Assembly: GCF_040807025.1 (NCBI RefSeq)
Contig: NC_090946.1
Coordinates: 84,132,641-84,196,640, forward strand
Direction of reading: 5' to 3'
Source: Struthio camelus
Taxonomy: Eukaryota > Chordata > Aves > Struthioniformes > Struthionidae
DNA: 64,000 bases
Below are positions 1 through 9,799 of the stretch, one piece after another. Both the position numbers and the translations under genes were made by a program. How positions within the stretch are numbered: position 1 is the stretch's first letter; each line of letters starts with the position of its first letter. Under the pieces are notes generated by a model. The model saw only the letters and a program-made list of their open reading frames with translations. It was not told where the DNA came from and made no database searches.

Positions 1-337
1 AAGCGGGAGCTTCTGCAGACGTGGCTTTCACAGTACATTTCCCACCCTGCGTAGAGAACTCCAAGGCATTGTGATTTCTCATGACTTTCTACTGAATTTT
101 TCTAAGCTGAAGTTTTACAACATGTAAAACTGCTCTATTATTTCTAAGACAGCCTCCACGTACGGCGGTTTCAGAAACCAGCCCCTCCGGTCTCGGCTCC
201 TCCCTAGGGCAGGTACCAGCGTCCACCGCAGCACCGCACCACGTTTACTCTTGCACGTATGACACTGAACCTACGATTAAAGTTAAGCATAATCTCATAT
301 GCCTGCAGTAACAAGGCTAATAACACAGGATGTGTTA

Positions 338-450
338 TCTGGATGTGATCCTGGGAAATATGCTCTAGGTGACCCTGCTGGAGCAGGGAGGTTGGACTAG
401 ATGATCTCCAGAGGTCCCTTCCAACCTCAACCATTCTGTGATTCTGTAAC
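338..450 (+). mobile_element. CR1 LINE 3-prime fragment
   Basis: This is a truncated 3-prime end of a chicken-repeat-1 (CR1) non-LTR retrotransposon. It shows the GGAGCAGGGAGGTTGGACTA block, then AGATGATCTCCAGAGGTCCC, and ends in the octamer-like ATTCTGTGATTCTGT. CR1 copies are usually 5-prime truncated, and this one has no coding part left. The close match to the family 3-prime end suggests a relatively young subfamily. Confidence 0.93.
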
Positions 451-452
451 AC

Positions 453-3298
453 AGGCAATAGGGCCCAGAGCCAGGAAAACCCTTCCGCGTGTGTGGTAGC
501 CCCCTGACTGCAAAAGGATTACGCACTCATCCAGTTAAGCCTACCCGGATACGTGAAGTGCCCGTTGGGAAGGACTGCACCATCAGTGCACCAGCCCTTT
601 ACGAACGATGTAACGGGACAAGGAAACACGTTCAGTTCTTATCCTAGTGTAATTTTAAAACGGTTCCAGTGGCATTACTCCGTTTTCATGCAGCTGGAAC
701 TAAGAAAATTACACCCAGGGGTGCTAAACTTTTCTGGAGTTTGAAAAAAATAAGCAAAACCAAGAACCTTGTTTTATATCATCAGCATAAGACGAAAACG
801 TTGACCTGAGACTTTTGATTGCAAAAAATAGTTGTGAAGGCAATGGCTGGACTGAGCAGCCGTTCACAATGAGCCACTTTACAGTCACTCACTGGAGAAA
901 GGGCAGCAGCAGGAACACGGTATTTAGCCATTACTGTGACTGCACGCATACACTGTTATGTACATACTTCTTTTTACCACACTATGAGCTGAAATATCTT
1001 CTTTCTGCCTGGAAAAAACATGCCATCGGGGAAAACCATGTCCCCACGGATATTTCCAATGTACATTAGACCATGATGGGAGGGTTCCTTGCTGCCTGGG
1101 GACACAGACATGGGGGTGTAAGTGGGGAATGTGTGACGCTCACCTACGCTAAGAGCGTGGGGGCTCCGTGCAAGGGAACACGGAGCACCTGGGAAGGAGA
1201 CTGCACCCCAGAAACCAGTCACTAAGCGCAACCCTCGCCACGCGTTCTGTGACAGGGACCCATCCATTTGGAGTGGCCGAATCCATCGCTGCTGCGGCGA
1301 GGGCACCGAGGGATGAACAGCCCAGACAGGGGCCTCTGCGGGAGCTCTGCTCGCCGGGGCCTGGTGCAGTCTCTACAGTGAAGTCTGAACTGGAGGACAG
1401 GTCCTCTCTGCTTCACCCCACAGCCCTGGTGCCCCAACACAACGACCACAGCTCTTCCAACTTGCAGACCTGTTTGCTTCCCATGATTCCTCCTAACAGG
1501 AGGACACACACACACACACACAGAGCCGAAACACAAAGACAAGTCACGGAGCTGCAGCGCAGAGTTGGGATGCAAAAGAAAACCTCTCTAGGATCCAAAG
1601 ACGTAACATCCAGGGCCTGAACACTGCCAGAGCCACAAGCTACTATGAAGAACGGTCATCACCTGGATCTAAGCACACCAAGTCCCCAGTTCTACCACAG
1701 GCCAGGCCAGAAGATCCCCTTGAAGGTCCTGTCAGGACACCCCACAGCTGTATACCAATGAACAACACTGGAGCCGGAATTTAGGCTTGCACTTTTCCTA
1801 TATCGTTTCCTTACATCGTAGCAGTGGAGGACACTCCACTTTCTGTGCCGGTTTGGACGGGTTCAGTGCCCACACTGCTCTCACAACCTCCAGGGTGCCA
1901 CTGCTTTGGGGACTCCTTTTCCAGCGTGTCTTCAAATAAGCAGAGTAGTTTCTAAAAGCAACCGTGGCCACGTGGCTCTGAAGCTGTGCTGGAAGGAGGA
2001 GAACCGGAGCCGCTGCTCCGGAATTACAGCTCAGGGAGAAATCGCGCTCCTTCGCGGCACGGAGCGCGCGATGAGCATCAGCGCCAGCCAGTCACACCGG
2101 CCCCGCGCCCCGCTGAGACGAAGACGAAATTAAAACACCGACATGTCAGCAGGAGCCCCAAGCACAGCAAATCTGCCCACAGGACAGCAGTAACAGCTTT
2201 GCACAACGCGGCAAAGCTGAATCACGGTCCCACATAGAAGGCTCGCCTGTGAAATACCACGACTCCAGCAAACCCACTGAGTCACAGCCGCAAGAAGACA
2301 AATCCCGCTTGCCTTACTCAGACATGCTCCCACTGAGCCACATAACAGGGTCATCGCAGAAAGTATTTTAAAGGTGCGTTGGTGAAAACAAAAACAATGC
2401 AGCTGATCAGAACGGGAGCAACGCTGCCAGCCGCACACGCTCTGCTTTCCTTGGGCAGAGACTGCACGAAACGGATAAACTCTTAACTCTGGCGGACGCC
2501 CAAAGAAGTTTAACCCACATCTCACCCATGCGCAGCAGGAAATCCCTGCATTACTCTTCCACGTTGTTACAGAAATCCTGCGCCCAAATCCTGGGAACTG
2601 CAGCATCATTACCAGTGTATTGAAAACGCATTTTGGGTTTTCCACCCTGTATGACTTCTTCTACCGTACTTTTTCTTCCATCTGTGTCTTTTCCTTACTG
2701 CTGAATTGCAGCTGCTGGTCCGTTTTCCTTCTGCGTTAGGTACAAGACTGTCACATCTCACTGCTACAGGTTCTCCTGTCAAGTTGAGGCCTCTTATCTC
2801 TCTGCCCCCGCCTTGGCCAAGCACGGAGACCACACGGGATAAAGAATTATAAAAAAAAAAACTAGAGAATATTAGATATCTGGCCGCAAAAAATGCTGAG
2901 GCAATGAAGACTGAAGACAATTTTATCTGTCTCTAATCCAAAAAGAATACAATACCATCTCAACAGAGAACCTGAACAAAAATTCCAACGGGAAAACAAG
3001 TCATTTATCTTTAAAGTAAAGTTAGCTAATCACGTGCTTTCATGGAGAAGTGCTGAGAGACAGCGCAAGGTGAGAAACTTCATCTGGAAGAATAACCTCA
3101 AAAGCAAGGAGTGAGACACCAGTTTTGCATCACCAGGAACCAGCCTCAAACGCTCCATTACTGCTGGCCACTTGCTACACAATTAAAGCGGCATTCACCA
3201 AGGGTTCCCATTTCCGTCAAATTAGCCATTTGACAAATCACCTTTTGCGTTATTCAGCCTGCTCTGGACAAATATTATTTGTAGAGTAATTTAGTCTA
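453..3298. other. Unique sequence, no gene recognised
   Basis: No exon, RNA gene or transposon stands out here. A short (AC)n tract lies at about 1504-1522. A 10-bp palindromic E-box, GCCACGTGGC, is at 1967-1976 within a mildly CpG-rich stretch (1.97-2.13 kb). Short open frames on both strands have no recognisable domains. Confidence 0.5.
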
Positions 3299-3520
3299 TG
3301 GGAACGTTAGATCTGCCATGCTAGGTGAGACCAAAGGCAAAGCTCGCTGAGCCTCCCACCCGGAGCCAGCAGCCACGAGCTATGGGGCGGGCAGAAGACA
3401 GGAACGAGCAGAGAGGGCGTCTCACCCAGTGGCAAATGCAACAGGCACCTTCTGAGCTGGGCCTGGTGTCAGACCATGTGTCAGGCCAGTGACCTCCCAC
3501 CATGTCCTACTTCCTTCTGA
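3299..3520 (-). mobile_element. Old CR1/L3-like 3-prime fragment (tentative)
   Basis: On the minus strand this resembles the 3-prime untranslated end of older sauropsid CR1/L3-type elements. The plus strand has GCCATGCTAGGTGAGACCAA close to one end, then CCCAGTGGCAAATGCA and GGCCAGTGACCTCC further in. Copies of that class typically read TGCTGGGTGAGACCAATGGTC at the same place. Divergence is high, so the limits are approximate. Confidence 0.45.
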
Positions 3521-5240
3521 AACCACAGACACTTTCAGACACTTGAAATAATAGGAAAATGTGGCAGGTAAAATACTTGTCATTTAAATCTGTGTGTCCC
3601 CGCAGTTCTTCACAGGGCACTACTTGAAGGCCAGAGTCCTGGCCCCATGGCTGTTCTACTGCATCACATCTCTGGCTAAGAGACTTATGACCTCAGACTC
3701 AATGGGGCAGAACAAGCTCTGGGAGGCCAGAACACCTGTCTTTGCTCTAAATTAGAGGCATTTAAAAAACAGGTTTAAGGGTATCAGGAGAAGGACCTTG
3801 TCTGAGAACTCTGCCTTTAACTTCTCCATGCCCTATCTCCTCATCCAGGGAATATTAATCCCTGCCACCTCCTCTATAGGCTTTCTTAGTTCTCCAAGAA
3901 CTGCCAAGGAGAGCTGCTGTAGAAAAGAAAGTTATTATCATTACTACTTCATCATGGGCTGCAGGCCAGTCACATAGCCATTATTATAATCAGCACAACC
4001 CAATAAGAGAGCCCGTTTGTTATTTGGGAATATGTCAGAGGTTTCCATCCCTCTTGAGGAGCCCTGAAAACCTTTAGCAGTTCCAGAGAAATTCATACAC
4101 TGACACAGACTCGCCATTGCAATAGCCTTTGCAGCAGGGATATGTGGGAGTATTTATGATACACTGGAACTAGGGCACCGTCTTTCACCCCAGGGTCTGT
4201 AAAACCATTTCCAAAATAGGACCTGGACAGCAATTACTATTACTCTCCATCTCAGCATGCAATGCAACTGCTTCTCAGATCAGCTCCTTCATGAGTAATT
4301 CCCTGCAGCAGCCGCTACGCCAGGGCCGTGCAGCACGCATCATGGGTTGTACTTCTGATGCCTGCAGTGGGCTCCAACCTCTGAACTGAGGTGAGCGTTT
4401 AATCCACAGCTCTTCGGTCAAGAACCGGCAGTTCAGTTAATTCCGGAAGGAGAACCCCACTCTCCTCTCCTTGAATTGTTCTCTGTTCGGTGCTGTTACG
4501 GAGTACCAGCCGCCACTGCGAGAGCACCAACAAACCCGCAGGCTCTACGGGCAGCCCCCAGGACCTGCTACACGTGCCGAGCAGACGAGGAGGCGCTTCG
4601 AGACTTGTCATTCTGTTTCCAAATCGATGCCTCACACTTAAGGGTACCAGAAGGTATATCTGACTAATTAGAGGCACATGTTTCTATTTAAGGGCAAAGT
4701 ACGCAATTATTTGATATACATTTCTAGAAGGCATGGTTCACTTTTTGTCTTTAAAGAGACTAAAGCAGCAAAACCCCACACTGGGTGGGATTTGGATTTT
4801 CAGGCTTGAACACCTCTCCAGTATTGCTTCTGTTCAAGTACATTTCTTTCTACTCTCCCTCTGCACTGATGACATGCTTTTATTTCAAAAGCATTTTAGG
4901 CAACTACCTCAAGATTAATTTGTATTTAAAATACATGCACACACACACCTTAGCACAAAACGTATCAAATGGTGTCATCAAGCACATTTTAATAGCATAA
5001 TACTGAAAAGTAATTTTACTACTAGCTAGAAAAGTCTGAAGACTGCAGAGGATATATTTAGATGCGTATAAATAGACAACGCTCAGTGGTGTCTGGTCAA
5101 AGGAGTACAAATCTTCCCTAATGCATGGAATATGCCTGGCCCAAAATGCTTCAATAGCACTTAGACAAGCCTTTTCTATTTGGCTCAAATTCTACCAGGC
5201 CTGTTAATAGCAAAGCTATTAGAATGATTTTCTGGGTTGG
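3521..5240. other. Unique sequence, no gene recognised
   Basis: This is moderately AT-rich unique DNA. I see no transposon and no convincing exon. A short CA run is at about 4936-4948. Confidence 0.5.
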
Positions 5241-5252
5241 TTGCTTGCTCAG

Positions 5253-5525
5253 AGAATATTCAAAAGATTGCTCTATAAAACTGAACCTGTTACCACATCT
5301 GAAAGCATAGGAAATATTGATCAGCAGTGGAAAGCCATTAGCTCTCCACCGTCTGAAATACCTCCATATGCTCCAGTGGATGGACAAGCTCTCCAGGCAC
5401 CTTGGGGTGCTTCTTTTTTTCGAAGTGCTTTCAGCCTGCAGGCGGCCCCGCTTGCCAAGACTGTACTTGGTGGCACACCAGCCTCTCAGCGTCTTGTAAA
5501 CTCAGTGGGAAAAAGCACACACTAA
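5253..5525 (+). CDS. Exon-like open segment, unknown protein
   Basis: A plausible 3-prime splice site (TTGGTTGCTTGCTCAG) ends at 5252 and is followed by 90 open codons ending in TAA at 5523-5525. The translation is not low-complexity: it includes GNIDQQWKAISSPPSEIPPY and PVDGQALQAPWG. There is no in-frame ATG near the start, so it would have to be an internal or terminal exon. No good donor (GTAAG or GTGAG type) follows inside it. It lies 170 bp upstream of another exon-like segment on the same strand (5699-5950), which is the main reason to list it. I do not recognise the protein. A chance open frame is the leading alternative. Confidence 0.17.
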   Translation, partial: RIFKRLLYKTEPVTTSESIGNIDQQWKAISSPPSEIPPYAPVDGQALQAPWGASFFRSAFSLQAAPLAKTVLGGTPASQRLVNSVGKSTH

Positions 5526-5698
5526 GCCACCTGCAGTGACTGCAGCTCTCAGGAGATCTGTTTGGGAAAGATCTGCTTCCTTCTTGCCATACTATTCTGC
5601 CACGTTTCTTCTCGTGCTCCCACCTGTTTTGTTCTATACAGGACAAAACTTTTGCCCAGTTCTTGGGCTGCACAGATAACGTCTTCTCTTCCTTCCAG

Positions 5699-5950
5699 AT
5701 GTCTTACGACCAAAGCTTTTCAGGGTTCATTCCTATGCAGACAAATGGGAGCCTCTCTAGATGTCAATATTTGTTTGAAAAATTCAAAACAAGACTCTTA
5801 AAAAAAAATCCCAAACGTAACTGTGTCACAGAGTCCAGCCCTTATCTTCATCATGAAGAGAATATAAGATTGCTCAGTCCTCTAGCCCTCCCTGAAATGG
5901 GACAGTTTGGAATCCACTTCTATAGCCATATGCGTTTTGGTAAACCATAA
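5699..5950 (+). CDS. Candidate 3-prime terminal coding exon, 83 codons
   Basis: A strong acceptor with a pyrimidine tract (GTCTTCTCTTCCTTCCAG) ends at 5698. The next base begins an ATG that opens an 83-residue frame closed by TAA at 5948-5950. A canonical AATAAA signal follows at 5982-5987, only about 30 bp after the stop, so acceptor, frame, stop and poly(A) signal are in the order of a last exon. The predicted protein starts MSYDQSFSGFIPMQ, has a basic stretch FKTRLLKKNPKR near residues 34-45, and ends in HMRFGKP. I see no signal peptide, membrane segment or known domain. The frame may also continue from an upstream exon, because the codons before the ATG stay open back to about 5663. No family is recognised. 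It could be a chance arrangement or the end of a broken retrocopy. Confidence 0.3.
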   Translation: MSYDQSFSGFIPMQTNGSLSRCQYLFEKFKTRLLKKNPKRNCVTESSPYLHHEENIRLLSPLALPEMGQFGIHFYSHMRFGKP

Positions 5951-6010
5951 AACTAGCAAACTAATTCATCTTGGAACTCTTAATAAATGCCTAAAATATC
6001 CAGGATTTAC

Positions 6011-6054
6011 CTCCACTGACTGCATTGCCATGATAAAACTAGTAATTGCTGTTT
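6011..6054 (-). other. Splice-site-bounded 44-nt segment (minus strand)
   Basis: On the minus strand a long pyrimidine tract (TCTCCTTTCTTCTTCTTTCAG) ends just before 6054 and a donor-like GGAG|GTAAAT follows 6011. Two of three frames are open. No protein is recognised. It lies close to a plus-strand exon-like segment, so both are unlikely to be real. Confidence 0.12.
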
Positions 6055-6059
6055 CTGAA

Positions 6060-7080
6060 AGAAGAAGAAAGGAGAGCTAATATGCCTGGGGAAGCTCCTT
6101 AGCAAGGTTTGTCACTCTAGGCCTAACTGGAAAGCTCTAGTATGCATTTTTATATAGTCTTTATGCATTTAAATGCATTTATTATGCATTTCAACAAATG
6201 CATAATCCCTTGAGTACAGTACATATTTAGAAACATAGAACAGAAAGGTGTTGGGCAGTAAGATACCCAGGCTCTGGTACGCTGCTTCTTGCAAAACTGA
6301 ATCCAACTCCCAGATCAGCAAAGAGAAATCACTGGGCCCTTGCTTAGGAGCAAACCAGCACACCCTCCCCCTGCCAGGACAGACCGCGAGCAGCACTAGA
6401 AAGTCAGTGGGAGGACACCACCGTGAAGGCAGTATACCGCCAGCAGATTTTGGGGATACGTCGCTAAGCTAGTGGCGCCCCAGCCAGAGTCCATGAGGCA
6501 CAGCGAGGCACAGACCCAAAAGCCCCGGTGTGCCACACCACCGCAGAACAGGTCCCCGGCCTGCGCAGTGCCTTCAGGCACCCCCGCCCCACGCTCCTGC
6601 ACACATCCCTGGCCATGATGTGCGCTGCCTGGGCCAGCTGACACCCCCCGGCCTGGGGCAACCTGCCCTCAGACACACAGCTGCAACAAAACAGGCTCTA
6701 CTGCCTGGGGCTGGCTCTCGTTCATCTCACTGGTTTGTTGTCTAGCCAATTTGACTCGACCGGGTCTGGACATCCAGGGAATCACCCACAGATGCTCAAT
6801 ATGGATGAACTGAGTTGCTTTGGGCACATATAAAATGTAAGCATGGACAGGAAAGATTATTATGACAGCAGCGTGACCAAAGCACAGGTACTCATGGCCT
6901 GGCCAGCTCCACGGCAGTCGCCAAAGGCTGTGGAGGGCCGGGCTGAGCTAGAGGCATCCAGCGTTCCCACCTGCAGTTGAGGGACTGGCCAGGCTGTGTT
7001 CCTCCCCACAGCCGAGCAGGGCTCCTCCTGCTCTGGGCACTCCACAACGATGCAACAAGAAAGAGCTCCTGCACCAGAGA
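6060..7080. other. Unique sequence with a GC-rich patch
   Basis: A GC-rich patch at about 6470-6690 keeps several frames open on both strands, as expected from composition. I see no gene or repeat family here. Confidence 0.45.
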
Positions 7081-7200
7081 CACCGAATCACAGAACGGTT
7101 GAGGCTGGAAGGGACCTCTGGAGCTCACCTAGTCCAACCCCTCTGCTCAAGCAGGGTCCTCTAGAGCATACTTCCCAGGATCGCATCCAGGCTATGGCTC
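7081..7200 (-). mobile_element. CR1 LINE 3-prime fragment
   Basis: The reverse complement of the CR1 3-prime end begins with GAATCACAGAACGGTTGAGG, followed by GGAAGGGACCTCTGGAG, CTAGTCCAACCC and GCTCAAGCAGGGTCCTCTAG. It is 5-prime truncated and lies about 500 bp left of the main CpG island. Confidence 0.92.
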
Positions 7201-9318
7201 AGGCTACTGGGAGAAGGCAAAAAGCGCAGGAGAGGAAATACTGCTGTTGTCCTGTATCGCAGATGGCAATGAGAGCAGGCAGAGCCCGTGTTCACTCTGA
7301 CAGCAGACCTTCTCTGCCCAGTCTCAACCGGCTGCAGACGCTGTGCCTCTGAGCCTGGCTGCTGGCAAGCAGCAGCACTGAATACTGAATACTTTCACAA
7401 GCGCCTTCCAGCGGCGCCTGATTGCGCCAGTGCCAACCTGGGGGTCACGGTCCCAGGACTGGGTCTGCAGCTGTGCTTGCTCCCCACTTCCGTGGGGCCT
7501 GTCCCCGGCTCTGCCTGCCCCAGGGAACCAGGACGTTTGTTTGTTGCTGACACGAATATGGCTGCAAGGTTTCTGCTGGCTCCTCTACAACTGTTGTCCT
7601 CTGCTGTTTCCCCTAACGGGAACCTTCCAGCAGGAAAAAAAGGTCTATCTTGTCCTACATTTGCTTTCCTGCAGACTAGAAGTGTTCATTACCCACCGGA
7701 CAGACGGGAGGGGAGGGCGGCACGCGCGGACCCCGGGATCCTGGGGACGAGGGGCAGCCCGCCAGGAAGAGGCGCCTGCCGGGGAGAGGGCAGCAGGACG
7801 GGGCGGCTGTCAGGACTCTTTCAGAGGCGGCGGGCGGCTGAGAAGAAGCAGCCGAAGGGGCGCAGCCCTCCCCTGCCGAAGCGCTTGGCTCTCGGAGGAG
7901 CTCTACATCCCCCGGCGCCAACCGCGGAGCGGCGGGCCAGGCCGCCGCCGCCGCGCTCCCGCTCCCGCGGGGCGGCTCCGCGCACCGCCCGGCCCGGCCC
8001 GGCCCGGCCCCTCCGCGGCAGCGCCGCGCCCGCGCCTCGCCCGCCGCGGCCCCCCAGTGCGGCAGCCGCGGACCCTGCGCGCCCGCGGCAGCCGCCGGCT
8101 CGGTGGCACCGCCGCGCTCCCGGGGGGAGCCGGGCAGCGCCGCCGCCGCCCCCGGCCCGGCCCGGCCCGACCCGGCGGTGCCGGCGCTCCCCAGGCGGCG
8201 GCAGCACCGCGCCGAGCCGCGGAGGGGGCGGCGGCCGCCGCCGCGGCATAAATGGCCCTGCAGCACCCCCAGCCGCGGGCTCGGGCGGCCGCCGGCGCCG
8301 TCCCACGGGCAGCGGCGGCAGCGCGGCCCCGGTCCGGTCCGGTCCCCGCCCGGTCCGGTCCCCGCCGCCCGAGCCCGCTGCGGCCCCGCCGCGCCGGGAC
8401 GAGCCCTTCCGCGGGGGCCGCCCGCCCGCCGCCGCCGCCGGCAGCAGCAGCAGCCTCCCGCGCCCCTTCCTCCCATGAATAAGTAAAGTCGCCTGCAATG
8501 CAGATGGGAGCCGGGCACGGGCAGCCGCGCTCCGCGATTACCTGGTGCCTCCCGGGGAAAGACGGGGTCCGGAGCGCTTCCCGAGCAGGGGCCGCCGCGG
8601 CGAGGCTCCGGCGGCGCTTCACGCTCCGGCCGCGGGCTGGCTCGCCGCCTCTCTGCCCTCTGCCATCGCTCAGCAGCCGCATCCTAGGGCAGCTGCGCGC
8701 CGGCGGCTGCCCGCGCCTCGGGCGGGCAGGGCGATCCGCGCCGGGCGCCCCATGGCAAGCGGCGGCTCAGCTCCCGCGGAGCGGGCAGGGGCAGGGCACA
8801 CGCACGCACACGCGCAGGCACACACGCGCACCCGGCAGCGGGCGGAGGCGGGGGCCGCGCGGGGCTCCGCGGCGCAGCGCGGCGCGCCGAGCCCGCTCGC
8901 ATCGCCGCTCCGCGCCGGCAGCCGCTGACCTTGCCGTGTACCTGTGCCAGGTTAATCCTCGCCAAGCCGGGCTCCTCGCCGCGCTCCCGATCCGCGCCCC
9001 TGTGCGTAATCCTGCGCGCCGGGCGCGCTGCCTCCGGCCGGCCCCGCGGCGGGGACGGGCGGGACGGCGGCGAGCAGCGCGGCCGCGGGCAGGGGCGCGC
9101 GGGGCCGGCGGCTCCCGGCGCAGCTAGCGCGGAGCGGCCGGCGGCAGGGCCATGCAGCGCCGCGCCGCCCCGCTCCGCCCCGCTCCGCGCCCGCGCGCTC
9201 AGGCGGAGCAGCCGCGGCGCCGGGCGCTGCGGCGGGGCAGGGCTGCCTGCTCGGCGCCGGCGGCTCGCCCCTGCGCGGCCGCCGCTGCGCCCATCCTCCG
9301 CGCCGCCGGCTGCCGCCC

Positions 9319-9353
9319 GGCCCCGGCCCCGGCCCCGGCCCCGGCCCCGGCCC
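9319..9353 (-). repeat. (GGGGCC)n hexanucleotide tract, about 5.8 units
   Basis: Uninterrupted GGCCCC units on plus, equal to GGGGCC on minus, lie inside the CpG island. The hexamer can form G-quadruplexes and R-loops. It is the same unit that expands in human C9orf72, but nothing else here points to that locus. Confidence 0.95.
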
Positions 9354-9516
9354 GCCGCGCCGCTCGCTGCAGCATGGAGGCAGCCGCCGCCGCCGCCTCC
9401 CCCGCGCCGCGCCGCGCCGGGGCGGGCTGCAGGAGCCGGGCGCCTCCCCGCCCCGCTGCCGCACGCGCGGCTCCGCCGCAGCCGGGGGCCGCCGCCGCGC
9501 AGACGTGCCGCCGGCC

Positions 9517-9544
9517 GGGACGGGACGGGACGGGACGGGACGGG
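9517..9544 (+). repeat. (GGGAC)n tract with six GGG runs, predicted G-quadruplex
   Basis: Six GGG runs are each separated by the two bases AC. Four or more G-runs with 2-nt loops satisfy the standard G-quadruplex pattern. The tract lies in the right part of the CpG island, where such elements often mark a promoter or first exon. Confidence 0.95.
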
Positions 9545-9799
9545 CTCGCTGCCGCCGGCCGCGGGGCAGCCGGCTCCCCTCGGGGCTGCGCCGGGCCGGG
9601 CTGCCGGGCCCCGACGGGCGCCCTTCCGCGAGCCTCCGCCGGGAGCGTCGGCGGGGCGCGCAGCCGGCAGCCCGCGGGTGCGGAGCCGCCCGGGCGCCGC
9701 GGGTGTCTCCGGTCCTCCCGCGGCGGGGCAGCCCCGGCTGGCGAGCACGGCGGGCCGGAGGAGAGGGCTGCTCTCAGAGCCGACGAGCATGTTTGGGTT

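Larger units (their letters stand above)
7690..9790. promoter_or_regulatory. Large CpG island, probable promoter
   Basis: About 2.1 kb of very GC-rich DNA with abundant unmutated CpG dinucleotides stands out sharply from the AT-rich flanks. This is the hallmark of a constitutively unmethylated vertebrate promoter. It contains many GC-box (GGGCGG-like) sites, for example near 8223, a TATA-like ATAAAT at 8248-8253, and repeated GGTCC motifs near 8331-8360. Candidate donors exist on both strands: CAG|GTTAAT on plus near 8949, and CAG|GTAATC on minus, ending at 8542. The strand of transcription therefore cannot be fixed, and it may be bidirectional. Long open frames on both strands (up to about 396 codons) are low-complexity Ala/Arg/Gly/Pro-rich and follow from the lack of stop codons, so I do not call them genes. 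The gene controlled is not identifiable from this window. Confidence 0.85.

Noticed and set aside
1504..1522. CA repeat as a functional element
   Set aside because: A short simple repeat of ordinary length, with nothing distinctive around it.
7081..7352. Plus-strand frame reading through HRTVEAGRDLWSS
   Set aside because: The readable part is the translated CR1 3-prime end (also visible at 36450), so it is repeat-derived.
9319..9353. Assignment of the GGGGCC tract to a C9orf72 orthologue
   Set aside because: The hexamer alone is not diagnostic. No exon of that gene is visible nearby.
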